DNA from: Manihot esculenta
Lineage: Eukaryota > Streptophyta > Magnoliopsida > Malpighiales > Euphorbiaceae
DNA: 64,000 bases
Reading direction: 5' to 3'
NCBI RefSeq assembly: GCF_001659605.2
Contig: NC_035169.2
Span: forward strand, 9,245,784 to 9,309,783
A program made the position numbers and the translations under genes. Below the pieces are notes generated by a model. The model saw only the letters and a list, made by a program, of their open reading frames with translations, searched no databases and had not been told where the DNA came from. Below are positions 12,480 through 23,809 of this stretch, piece by piece (positions within the stretch are counted from its first letter, which is position 1; each line of letters opens with the position of its first letter).

Positions 12480-12918
12480 ATAATCCACGAGAAATTAAAG
12501 GTTAAATTTTAGTGGCTGAGGCATGACCAAGACGAAGATGCCATTGGTGTTTCAGATTATAAAGAGTAGTCCACAACTGATAATAGTGAGCAAGTCCAGT
12601 AGTTTGATATTGATTAGCTAGAAAATCCAAGATTTCTTTTGCAGAGTCACAATCAGCAAATTGAATGTGAATTGATGGGGCAGAGGTATTGCGAAACCAA
12701 GTGATAATTTAGTGATTTTTACTATTCCAATCCTCCAGACTTTTCGCAAATTTTGCATCAGTTTCATCTTTCTCTATTGTCGACTTAACGATATCGCCAG
12801 TGACAATATGCCAAAGTTTGCGACCTATCAAAAAACTTTTCATACCTTTAACCCATAAATTATAGTTAGAGCCAGTTAGAAGCGTTGCAAGAGGTTTTGA
12901 AATGTCAGATTTCTCCAC
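12480..12918 (-). pseudogene. copia gag N-terminus joined to the pre-integrase domain
   Basis: From the ATG at 12916-12918 the frame encodes a gag N-terminus (the LLTGSNYNLWVKGM block). After one stop at 12709 it continues in the same frame through the LWTTLYNLKHQWHLRLGHAS segment. The last nine residues of that segment are the conserved start of the GAG-pre-integrase domain. The gag C-terminus with its zinc knuckle and the whole aspartic protease are therefore absent, removed by an in-frame internal deletion. Confidence 0.8.
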
Positions 12919-13062
12919 TTGTTTTTTGATTACAAAGGAATAGAGATGAACAGTGTATGAATACAGGCAGAATTAGGTGGCTTGGTGGAAAACTAATTAG
13001 AATTGCAGAGAAAGAAAAAAATCCTAAAAACTAGAAATTGAAGCTTTGCGGTTATGATATCA

Positions 13063-13239
13063 TATTAGCAGAAAGAGTACAAATAATGATAAGAAAATTG
13101 TGTATTTCTATTATATATATTTTATAGAGATATTACATTTATATATACAGAAGGGTATGAGCTAATTATGATAAGAATAATAATCGTTGTAATTATGTTA
13201 TAATCATGTAGAGACTAATTTTCTAGAATTATGCTAACA
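13063..13239 (-). repeat. copia 5' LTR (177 bp)
   Basis: The right copy, and the 5' LTR of the minus-strand element. It is followed by target copy AGTAT at 13240-13244. Its inner edge on the minus strand continues into TGATATCATAACC, which resembles a decayed TGGTATCAGAGC primer-binding site. Confidence 0.88.
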
Positions 13240-13244
13240 AGTAT

Positions 13245-14437
13245 GATACTCGAATGTATTCAAATTCATATGCTAAATAGATTTATAATTTTTTTTCAAT
13301 TTTAAATTACTTAATTATTTTTTAAAATAAATACTCATATTAAAAAAATACATTTTTAAGGATACGAGAATGATGAATACAATATACATAAAAACAATTG
13401 TTGTAGCTAAAATATAAGCATATTGATTTATATATATGTGAACATAAACCTGATTATTATTATTATTAAAAAATTAATTTAATCTATTTAACATTTTAAA
13501 TTTTATTAATTATTTGCATAAACTATACTTTTAAATATATTTTATATTTCAAAATTTTAATAAATCTAAATTATTTAACTTTATTCATTTGATAAATATA
13601 ATTATAAAATATATTTCTTATATTTAAGTACTTTATATATTATAGATAAATTCGGGTAACGGTTACTTACGTGGATTATTTTTAAAATTTAAAAAATTCA
13701 ATTATATTATAAAATCCATTTAATTGATATTCAATTGAATAATATTCTTGTAAATATTAGATTCATTGCACAACCCTGATAATTAAGGTTGTTCAAGTGT
13801 CAACAATCAAAATTGACGTGTTTGATATCTGAATTCATAAGCTTTAATCTTAAAATCTCTTTATAGGTTGCTTTTTTTCCGAAGGTCTTTATTCATTGCT
13901 GACTCATCCTCAGGAAAGAAAACAAAATAATATAATATGAGGAAAATTCTTAAATAAACTGCTTCAATATAGATTTAAAAATAATAAAGTGAATTTTATT
14001 TATTTATTTATAATAAAATCCGCTTATTTATGCATTTAAAATTTTTTATTTTATAATACATCAAATTGCTATCAAACTTTGATCGATTTGGCATGCAACG
14101 ATCAGTGCTCTCGAGAAAATAAAGTTTAAGAGATGTGTGGATGAAATGAGTGTAATTATTTATAAAAAAAAAAAAAAAAACCAATTTCTTTTAATTTTTT
14201 TCATCAGGTTAAATAAATTTATTTTAACTTTTTTGGTTAAATAAATTCATAATTTTATATTAAAGGCTATAAATAATTTAAAATAATTAAAATAGCATTT
14301 TTTATGTATATCTTTATCAATAAAAAACTTAAAAATTATTTATTATTAATAAAAAAATGAAAACTAAACATTACCAATATCCTCCTCATTCTTCTTAATC
14401 TCCACCCTTTTAAAGCCAATCTAAGCAAATTAGCAAT
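13245..14437. other. AT-rich intergenic stretch
   Basis: Low-complexity sequence with many TTTAA and TATAT runs and one long A run near 14166. No gene or element was recognised. Confidence 0.6.
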
Positions 14438-14605
14438 ATGAACATTTCAACAAACTATTTGCAAATCATTTTCACTGCCACTGTCTTCCTCGCAATCTTC
14501 ATCTCCCTCTCAGCCACGACCACCGTCGGCTTCATTCATCTTGGAATCCTCCGCATCGACTCATTGGACCAAATTTTGCAAGAAGTACAAAATATGAAAT
14601 ATTAA
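14438..14605 (+). CDS. hypothetical 55-residue secreted or membrane peptide
   Basis: ATG at 14438 opens a 55-codon frame ending TAA at 14603-14605. Residues about 8-29 are strongly hydrophobic (LQIIFTATVFLAIFISL), then a TT-rich stretch, then a charged tail ending QNMKY. This fits either a cleaved signal peptide with a short mature peptide or a single membrane anchor. The frame stands out because its base composition is clearly less AT-rich than several kilobases on either side. I do not recognise a family; no CLE, IDA or PSY motif is visible. It could be one exon of a longer gene or a chance frame. Confidence 0.35.
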   Translation: MNISTNYLQIIFTATVFLAIFISLSATTTVGFIHLGILRIDSLDQILQEVQNMKY

Positions 14606-15059
14606 AAAACTTCCGTTTATTTTATAAAAAATATTTTTATACGTTCAAAATACTTAAAAAATTTAATTAATAAAAAATATTTTTAAAAAATTAACATATT
14701 ATAATAAAAAAAAAACTGATATATTATAATATCAAGATGCCCTACCATAATATTATATAGTACACACCATAAACACAACATTTATGGATTGGTTGAAGCG
14801 GGTTTCCCTAAAATTTACTTCTCCGACGTGACAGAACATACGAATAAGTTATTTATTTATTTATTTATTTTTAAAGTTGCATCTAAAATAAAATCAATTA
14901 TTTAGTTTTCATGGTACACTTGACATAAATAATATATTAATTTTTTTTATTAATAAAATTTTATTACCAAAAAAAATTCATCCAGCAAAAAATTTGTACA
15001 ATATCAAATAATTTTCAAGACTAACCATACGTTACATATTTAGCACCAAACACAAAGCA

Positions 15060-15935
15060 AGAACAGTAGAGGATACAAGCATCTTTACAAAACCAGCTGC
15101 ATCATGAATAAGAACAATTGTTGCGGCATCACATCATCGGCATAAGGACCAGCGTTCTGCGTAATGGCATTTCAACACCCCAACAATATCCAAACAGTTG
15201 ACAACAAACTAGCAACAGTAAAGGATTTGAAGTGTCCCAACATTATATCTTCCATTTGCTCCAATCCATCCCGCTATTGTTTTCCTCCCCCCATCATCAT
15301 CAGTTTTAACTTGATCACATTTGCAACTTTCTTCATAATTGCACCTGTATCAGCATTTGAGTTATTAAAGACAACCTTATTTCTCTCCGACCTATATAAT
15401 ATACAGTGGCAGTGAATGCAACTCTCCTTAATGCTACTAATAAGGATTTTCCAATGGCCCTCCGTGTAAATCAACTGACCTCCCTTCTCCACCCCAAAGA
15501 ATTTCTTTTAATATCATATCTCTTTAACACATCCCTCCAGACCCTGCTAGAGAATGTACAATATTAATAGAAGGATATCTATCAATTATGCTTTTACCAT
15601 CTAGCCATGGATCATGCCAAAAGGAGAAGTCCCCTCTTCCCATTCTATACCAGTAGTACTCTTTAAACATTCCCCTCATACATATTAGTGCCTCCAAGCC
15701 CAGCTTGCTTCAAGTGGTTTAGTTATCCCCTAATAGCTTAACATTACCCATTTGGTCAAAAGGATGGCTTAAATCCTTCACTCGATTCATAGCCTTCATT
15801 TCCCTCGCCTGGTTTGCTTCCCTCCGCAAGGACTTCGACTTCGTCCTTGGAATCACTCTTTCTCACTCCCTGATTGTCGTTTTCCGATGATTTGCGGCCC
15901 TTCCTCCTCATAATGGAGACGACTTATGTTAGCCA
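15060..15935 (-). mobile_element. internally deleted LINE remnant
   Basis: On the minus strand, frames around 15540-15700 read MFKEYYWYRMGRGDFSFWHD followed by PWLDGKS. This is the typical region before and inside the LINE reverse-transcriptase zinc-binding domain (zf-RVT). Further along, 15274-15420 reads CHCILYRSERNKVVFN, the conserved tail of the same ORF2. Upstream, at 15756-15911, a separate 51-residue charged frame begins MRRKGRKSSENDNQ and may be the ORF1 start. The endonuclease and RT cores are missing, so this is a deleted copy. Confidence 0.65.
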
Positions 15936-16751
15936 AGACTAATCGTGCCCCGACAGACAAGCCTCATTAATAATATATCAATTTTAATAAATAAAATTAT
16001 TAAATATTTATTATTTTATTATTAAAATATATCAATTAAATAAAATAATTATTAATTTACTAAATATTTTTATTCAAAAATGTTATCTCATCACACCACA
16101 TAATATTTTCAATCTATTGTATAATTTTCCCCACCCAGAAAATTAAAGGAAAAACTGTTTGTGCGAGCCATCAATTATTGGAGCACTAATTTCATGTTTA
16201 TCATCTCCCACAATGCAATCTTAAAAAAAACAAAAACTTACAATGCAATAATTAAAATTCTAAAAGAAATTATTACGAGGGATATAATATTATGGCATTA
16301 TGAGTGATGACGCTGCAATCCATTATCAAAGCTGTAGAAAATTAATGGCCGACATACATGGTTGCATGTTTTAGCGATACATCGCACATGCAAATCCCAT
16401 CAACTTTTCTCTAAAATTCTTACATAAAGCTTAATTAGCATGTGTCAAACTATTGGTAAGAATTATTATTTTAAAGCTTTCAATGAATCAGGCTTCCCAA
16501 GATCTTGGAATATTATTTCATAAATAATCTTAATAAGATTGCTCAACCAAAATATTCTAATTGGTTTTTTCAATTTTAAAATTCGGTCAGAACTTTAAAC
16601 GCATTTGTTAAATAGCTTACAATTTTTTTTAAAATTATTAAATTTTGTAAAAACTAATAAGCTTTCATTAAATGGAGATAAAATACAATTTTAAAAATTT
16701 AAAAAAAATTCATATTACTATAATTTTGCATAAAAATTTAAATGAATGGTT

Positions 16752-16995
16752 GGGGTTAGCATTATCGAACCGGATAAACGGAAAATCAAAATTTTAATAT
16801 TTATGAAAATTGAATTAAATCGATTTTAATCAGAAATCGAATTGAATCAAATCAATTTAGTTCATTTTGATTCGGTTCGATTTAATCGATTTAAATTTTT
16901 AATAAATTTTTTATTTTTTATCCTTTATTTTTAATATTTTAACATTAATTTAATTCGGTCAGTTTTTTCGATTTAAACTAAATACTGCTCACTCT
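16752..16995 (+). mobile_element. TIR element copy C, internally deleted
   Basis: Begins GGGGTTAGCATTATCGAACC and ends ACTGCTCACTCT. It has the same inner order as copy A (AAAATTTTAATATTTATGAAAA, then a TCGGTTCG block) but is only about 244 bp. Roughly 200 bp of the AT core is missing. Confidence 0.6.
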
Positions 16996-19351
16996 AGTCT
17001 ATTGAACAGGAAACCATTGCGTGATTAGTATTTGATTTATATATATATATCTATTCAATTTAAAATTAATATATTATTCAACACAATAAACAAAATTTGG
17101 TATTAATTTTTTAATTTTATAATATAATTTTATCAATTATATTTATCAAAATTTAATTTTTCTGAGTACATCTACAAATGGTGGATGCTTGCTAGGAATC
17201 ATATAATTGAATGGTATGAATAGATTGTCACTCCCATATATTTTAAAGATATTTTTATGGTTATTTTATTTAAAATGTAATAAATTATGTTATTTATAAA
17301 AATAATTTGAACTTTATGATTTTTTTTATATTTTATGAAATTCTTTTATCTTATAAACGAAGTGATATTTATTATGATATAATCATATGTTAAAAAATTT
17401 AATAAATACAATATTTTGAATAAACAATTAATTGAATTATTTAAGGTTAATTGCAAAAATATAATATTATTGATTAAAAATAATATTTTGTTACTTTATT
17501 TGTAAAAAAGCTATATCTGTATAATATTATTATAAAGTGACTTTATTTCATAAAATTCTTTTTTTATTAACATGATATTATTAATAATTATTTAATAAAA
17601 TAATTAGTATTGCTTTGCATAGATTTATGTAATAAAACACATAATCTTATAAGGTTTAATTTTTTAAATAAATTTACAAAAAAAATATTATATATATATA
17701 TATATTAGAAATATTATTTCTTTTACTAATTTATAAATCTTCTATAAAATAATACTTTCAAAAAATAATTCTTTCTTTATACAATAAAATTTTATGAAAT
17801 TTGGATTTTTAAATGAATTTATTTTATTTTATTTAAAATAAAATAAAATGAAATAACAAAATAAATCACAAAGCTTTAGTCAAAGGGAAGCCATTTTAAG
17901 AAATTATTTTACAGCATCTTTATATATCAGGGATAAATTTTTATAATTAATAATAATAAAATCCACATATTATTATAAAAATAAATTTAGAGCGGGTGAC
18001 CGAAAATTTTCTATTTTATATAATTAATTGATAAATATAAATTAATATATCAGTTAAATTTTTTTTAAAATGAAATTGAGAATTAGAAAAATAAAATATG
18101 AAATCTTTCATATTTATTCAGATACATTTATATCAGATTAAATGAGTGAAACTTAAAATATGTTATATTTATTTCTATTAATATAATATTAGAAAATAAT
18201 TTATATATTTTTCATAATGTATATAAAATATAATTAAAGATACTTAATATATATTTATTATATAAAAAATATTTTATTAAAATTTATATTCAATCATCTA
18301 GCTAAGCTAACTCAGTTTAATATCAATAAATACTAAAAAATAAAATATTAAATGTTTTGGTTAATAAATTTTTTTAACATTTTAAATTTTTATTAATTTA
18401 TAATATATAAATGTAAAAGTGAGAGTGAGGGAGAAATAATAGAATTAAAAAAAAAAGATATGGTTAGTATGAATTTCATTTAATTTTTATGCAAAAATAT
18501 CCATTAATTTAAATAAATATACACGTGCGGATTTTAGGGACTGGGGACCGCCCATATAACAGCATCTTATCCGATAGACTATGTATATGATCAACGTCTT
18601 TACACGAGGAGCACCTTACCCACATCCCTTTCTCTTTCTTTTTTTATTTATTATTATTTTTAAAACATCCCTTTCTTCCATTTAATAGGTATCTTTTAAT
18701 TTTTAATTTAATTAATTATTTTTTAAAATTGATATTTGAATTCAATATTAATTTAATAACTCATCTAATTTGACAAAAAAATTAACTCGCTTTAATTAAT
18801 TCTATTTTAATTTTGAAATTAATTTTACACGAACTATTTTTTTAAAAAATAATATGTTAAAGCAAAAAATATTTTATAAATAAATTGTAGTTTTCATTTT
18901 TATGGAAAATAAGTAAAAATATGAAAAATATGTTCATAATAAAAAATAATCTTCAAATTTCAAATGAGAAAAAAAATACGCATAATTAAAAAATATTTAA
19001 AAAAAACTTAATTAGTTTTACTTTTAATTTTTTATGTACTAATAATTTATTTCTAATAAATATAAATATTTTTAAATAATTATTTAATTTTAGTTATAAA
19101 AATATTATAATTTTTTTTTACGATAGAGTTTTTTTTTCTTTTGGATAACAATTAGAAAATAAAATTATTATTATAAAGAAAAACTATGAAAAATATTTTA
19201 AACTATTTTTCAAATAATAGTTAAATATTAAAAACTGACACATGTGAACACAAAACTCCATTTTCCAGTTTCCTTATAAAAATTTTTCAGATTTCTATAA
19301 GTGAACAGGCCTCAGCCTTTATTTATTTATGAAAAAGCTTGTATTTGTAGG

Positions 19352-19752
19352 TTGTTGGGCAAATTAAAAAAAAATTTAAAAATTAATTTAAAAATTTAAT
19401 ATAATTTTTTATTTATTTTGATTTAATTTAAATTTAAATTTTAAAAATTTTGATTATTTTAATTTAATTTTAATAAAAAAATTAAAAAATTAAATCGAAT
19501 CGATTAGTAATAATAGTATATTATTTTTAATAATATAAAGATTAAATTATATTGAAATTAAAATATTTCAATTAAATTTTAAAATATTAAAAATAAAATA
19601 TAAAAAATAAAAAATTTATTAAAAATTTAAATTAATTAAACTGAATTAGGTCGATTCAATTTGATTTAATTTTTAATCAAAATCGATTCAATTTAAATTT
19701 TATAAATATTAAAATTTTAATTTTCTATTTATTCAATTCAATTTTTAATAAT
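19352..19752 (-). mobile_element. TIR element copy D, heavily decayed
   Basis: Aligns along its length with copies B and E. Nearly all CG-containing blocks have become A/T; for example the CGAACCGATTAGTGATAATA block appears as CGAATCGATTAGTAATAATA. The terminal repeats are barely recognisable. Confidence 0.5.
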
Positions 19753-21156
19753 ATAAACAAATTTAATACATGAGAGGAACACGTTAAAAAGCTATCTTCA
19801 TAAATTTTCATTGCCATAATATTTTCCAAATCATTTATATTATTTTCTTACTTGAGTGAATAGTTTCATTTATTTAAAATATACTATATTAATTTAATGA
19901 AATATTTTTTATTAAAAGAAATAGAATTTTTAATTAAGAATATGATAAAATTATTTTTTACAATTTAATTAATAAATTTTATTTTATTTTATAATTTTTA
20001 CATTCTTTATTTTTAAATTAAAAAATTTTAAATTTCATTTTTTAATAATTTTTCTCACCTAGTTTAGCATCTCTATATAGAAACCTGTGCAAACTCCCCC
20101 TTAAAAAATTGTATCTCTCGATTTTTATTTTATTATATTTTTTTTTATATAAGAAAATCCATAGTTGGTACTGATAAGAATAAAAGCACGTGGGTCCCCT
20201 TTTATTTTATTTATTTATTTATTCTGCTGTCGTAGAATTTTATTGCGCTGCAAATTCGTACTCTGCTGAGTTGCTCAGAAGATGCCTATGGTAATTGGGT
20301 TTGTTTTTAGTTACTCATCTTTGACGCACTTGACGCACGGGTTTTTCATTTTATTCTGTTCGATTTTCTTCTATTTTTTAAATTATGTATTTAGATTTTT
20401 TTATACTTTAAATTCTCAAGGAATTAGTTATGTCAGAGTTTTTTAATCTTATACTCACATATTTAATTTAATAATAAATATATTTAAATAAATTTAAAAA
20501 ATTTTAAATTTTATTTTTTTAATTTATAATTTTATTTAAAAATTTTTTTATAATTTTATTAATTATATTTTTTTTTTTAGAAAGGAAAACATCAAAATAC
20601 TTTTTTAAAAAAAATATCTGTCTTCAACCCACTGCATCATAAAGTAAAATAAAAATTAATTAATTAATAAAGTGGGCTAAATTTATTATTTTTACACCAA
20701 TATTAATAAAACTACGGAAATAAAAATTGGAAAAATAACATATCAAATTAAAAAATTAAGATTATATTAATATTTTATTAATTAAATTAATTATCGAATA
20801 AATATAAGAGTTTTAAAATTTTATTTTTCTAATTATTAGAAGTTTTGATACAAGATATTCATTCCTTAAATCTCTTTTTATCTTTTTACAATCAAACACT
20901 TCGAGATATAAGCATCGATTAGACAATATTCGTGTCCTTTCTTTCTCTCTCTCAATATATAATTTTACTGTAATACTATATTTGGAAAAAGAAAATATAA
21001 AAAGATAACATGAGAATCCAATATACACTAAAAAAGTCTTTCAATTATACTTGTTTATCCCACTGGTCTCTTCCCTGTTTGTCTTATGGTTGAATCCTTT
21101 TTCCCTCTCCTCTTTGGTTAGTTTCCTTTTTTTTTTGGACGAATCTTTACCCATTA

Positions 21157-22680
21157 ATGGAGCTTGAAGCTTCCTTCTGGTTTTTAGAATCTCCTCATTC
21201 CATCTACTTCTTTCTTTTATTAGCCACCATAACTTTCTTTCTTTTATCTCTATTACTGTATTATTTACTGAGATTAAAGCTCTGGTGCAACTGTGAGATA
21301 TGCGATGCTTATCTCACCATGAATTGGACCAATCAGTTCAATAATCTTTGTGATTGGTATGCTCATCTTCTGAAGAACTCTGCTACCAAAACAATTCATA
21401 TTCATGTTCTTGGTAATACCATCACAGCTAATCCAGAAAACGTTGAGTATATGCTCAAGACGAGATTTGATAATTACCCAAAAGGGAAACCTTTCTCCAC
21501 CATCTTGGGTGACTTTCTCGGCCGAGGTATATTCAACGTCGACGGTGACTTGTGGAAGTTTCAGCGAAAGATGGCAAGTCTCGAGCTTGATAGATTCTCT
21601 ATAAGAGCATATGCATTTGAGATTGTTCGTTATGAGATTGAAGATCGCCTTATTCCACTGTTATCATCAGTTTCAGGGAAAGAAGATGGCGTCTTGGATT
21701 TACAAGACGTGTTTCGAAGATTTTCATTTGATTGTATATGCAGATTTTCTTTTGGTTTAGACCCCAGATGCTTGGAGATTCATCTACCTCTGTCAGATTT
21801 CGCTGTTGCCTTTGACCTAGCTTCGAAGTTATCCGCCGAGAGAGCCATGACTGTTTCTCCACTTATTTGGATGATCAAAAGGAAGCTGAATATAGGGACT
21901 GAGAAGAAAATGAAAGAAGCTATCAAGTTGATCAATATTTTAGCTCAAGAGGTGATAAGGCAAAAGCGTAAGATGGGATTTTTATCTCACAAGGATCTCT
22001 TATCTCGCTTTATGCATACTGTGAATGATGACAGTTACTTGAGAGATATTGTCATAAGTTTCCTCTTGGCTGGCCGAGACACGGTGGCTTCAGCCTTAAC
22101 CAGCTTCTTCTGGCTACTGGCTAAGTACCCACAAGTTGTTTCAGTAATCCTTGAAGAGGCAAATAGAGTTCTTGGACCCAACCAAGAGCTCACAAGCTAT
22201 GAACAAATGAGAGATCTCCATTATTTACAAGCAGCAGTTTATGAAAGTATGAGACTTTATCCACCAATCCAATTTGATTCCAAGTTTTGTGAAGAAGATG
22301 ATATTTTACCAGATGGGACTTTGGTGAAGAGAGGAACCAGGGTTACTTACCATCCATACGCCATGGGAAGAATTGAAGAACTCTGGGGTTCAGATTGCTT
22401 AGAATTCAAGCCAGAAAGGTGGTTGAGAGATGGCACCTTTTTCCCTGAAAATCCTTACAAGTATCCAGTTTTCCAAGCAGGACTAAGGATCTGTTTGGGA
22501 AAAGAAATGGCTTTATTGGAGCTTAAATGTGTGGCTATTTCATTACTTAGACGATTTCAACTCCAATTAGTGACCTCATGTCACAATCCTCGATTCTCCC
22601 CAGGCTTGACAGCCACCTTTAGCGGTGGGCTTCCGGTTCTGGTACGAGCAAAGGAACCTAATCCTCATCAGTCATCATAG
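21157..22680 (+). CDS. cytochrome P450, CYP94C1-like
   Basis: An intronless frame of 507 residues, normal for the CYP94 family. Residues about 17-40 are an ER membrane anchor. The oxygen-binding I-helix motif AGRDT is at 305-309, the K-helix ESMR at 363-366 and PERW at 419-422. The heme loop is FQAGLRICLG with Cys446 as the thiolate ligand. Overall similarity, including the CNCEICDAYL start and the LPDGTLVKRGTRVTYHPYAM block, points to the CYP94C branch. In Arabidopsis CYP94C1 oxidises 12-hydroxy-JA-Ile to the 12-carboxy form, the second step of jasmonate inactivation; some CYP94s hydroxylate fatty acids. ER-bound and dependent on P450 reductase by family. The CYP94C assignment is by recall of the family and needs a tree. 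Confidence 0.9.
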   Translation: MELEASFWFLESPHSIYFFLLLATITFFLLSLLLYYLLRLKLWCNCEICDAYLTMNWTNQFNNLCDWYAHLLKNSATKTIHIHVLGNTITANPENVEYMLKTRFDNYPKGKPFSTILGDFLGRGIFNVDGDLWKFQRKMASLELDRFSIRAYAFEIVRYEIEDRLIPLLSSVSGKEDGVLDLQDVFRRFSFDCICRFSFGLDPRCLEIHLPLSDFAVAFDLASKLSAERAMTVSPLIWMIKRKLNIGTEKKMKEAIKLINILAQEVIRQKRKMGFLSHKDLLSRFMHTVNDDSYLRDIVISFLLAGRDTVASALTSFFWLLAKYPQVVSVILEEANRVLGPNQELTSYEQMRDLHYLQAAVYESMRLYPPIQFDSKFCEEDDILPDGTLVKRGTRVTYHPYAMGRIEELWGSDCLEFKPERWLRDGTFFPENPYKYPVFQAGLRICLGKEMALLELKCVAISLLRRFQLQLVTSCHNPRFSPGLTATFSGGLPVLVRAKEPNPHQSS

Positions 22681-22688
22681 TACTGTGT

Positions 22689-22729
22689 CTCTCTCTCTCT
22701 CTTTCTTTCTCTCTCTCTCTCTCTCTCTA
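22689..22729. repeat. (CT)n microsatellite in the P450 3' region
   Basis: About 40 bases of CT dinucleotides interrupted by CTTTCTTT, starting nine bases after the P450 stop. It is likely within the 3' UTR and likely length-polymorphic. Confidence 0.85.
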
Positions 22730-22799
22730 TCTATATGTAAAATTAATTATTTACCTGTGAAATTAAATGTGATGATCACATTGCAATTATATGGTGTGG

Positions 22800-23250
22800 A
22801 ATATTGATTAGTGCATCTACCAATCAATGTACGAGGTGGGTGTTAATGGGCTACAAGTGTTTAAGCACCATTACAAGAATGTCTGGTTTGTATCGGCGGG
22901 ATTTGGGACTTTTATCTTCATCTACTGCTCTCAAATTGTGCAGGTATGTAGATTTTTTTTCCCCACATCTAGGATTGCTGCTTTTCTGATCATCTGTTTT
23001 GAGGGTACATGAACAAATAGGTTAATTTCTACTGTGTACTCTTCATACATAGAACATGCATGAATTATCTCTTCTTGTATATCTACTGCTTAATGGAAGT
23101 TTTTGCAACTTCCTTTGGATTATTATTATTATTATTGAATTTTTCAATGGATTCAGTGATTGTGGTATTTCAAGCTAATTCTCCTTCCTACTCAATATCT
23201 AATAAAAATTCAACTTTGTGTGAAAATGAAATTTATAGTAGCTAATTAAA
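22800..23250 (+). other. unassigned block downstream of the P450
   Basis: The base composition looks coding-like at 22800-22945. Short frames, one containing HHYKNVWFVSAGFGTFIFIY, end at a good donor-like site CAG|GTATGT at 22941-22946. No matching downstream exon was found and no family is recognised. It may be an orphan exon, a UTR exon or chance. Confidence 0.25.
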
Positions 23251-23809
23251 TTGTCTATAATAAATAAATACCTATAAATATTTAACCCATATGTTTGACA
23301 AGTATTTTCCATAGAGAATACATTATGCATACACACAGATCAGAAGTAATAGAATACTCTTTAATAAAACTATAGTAATTTTGTCAAAGTATATTAATAT
23401 ATATAATTTATGAAATATTACTCTTAGAGTTATTATTGAGAAAAATATTTTTTAAAAATATTATATAAAAGTATTAAAAGAAATTTAAAAAATTGTTTTT
23501 TGATGTGATTTAATTATAAAAATAACAAAATAATAAAATTGTTTAAAATTATTTCTCTGACCTCCGAATTCAATGTTAAACCCTCTAGAAAATAGATAGA
23601 GAACCCATCATAACAGGCATTTGTTGTTGAAAAGTGGAAGGAAGGAAATGAAAATTTTTTTTATCAAAGATAATTCGTTACTTAAATAAGACCTTGGACT
23701 TAGTAGAATAATAAATAACCCATAACCATTATAGACCAAGGTTTAAAAAAGGATTTCAAAAGCAATCCAAGTCCAAACAAAAGACTTTAAACCCGTAAAC
23801 AAGAAAATG

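Larger units (their letters stand above)
9698..13239 (-). mobile_element. old Ty1/copia retrotransposon, internally deleted
   Basis: Complete insertion boundaries are visible. LTRs lie at 9698-9887 and 13063-13239, and the 5-bp target duplication AGTAT is at 9693-9697 and 13240-13244. Read on the minus strand, each LTR starts TGTTAGCAT and ends CTAATA. A purine tract (GAGGGGGG on the minus strand) abuts the 3' LTR. A diverged tRNA-Met-type primer site lies next to the 5' LTR. The LTRs differ at about 17 of 177 aligned bases by eye, 16 of them transitions, plus a 13-bp indel, so the insertion is old. The total length of 3.5 kb is short for copia because part of gag and the protease are missing. 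Confidence 0.92.
15936..21156. other. long AT-rich intergenic desert with two TIR element copies
   Basis: More than 5 kb with no supported gene. It contains TIR copies C and D. A short GC-richer patch at 18530-18620 (with ACACGTGCGG and GGGGACCGCCC) and another near 20225-20340 hold no recognised feature. The sequence directly before the P450 start is pyrimidine-rich without an obvious TATA box. Confidence 0.55.
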
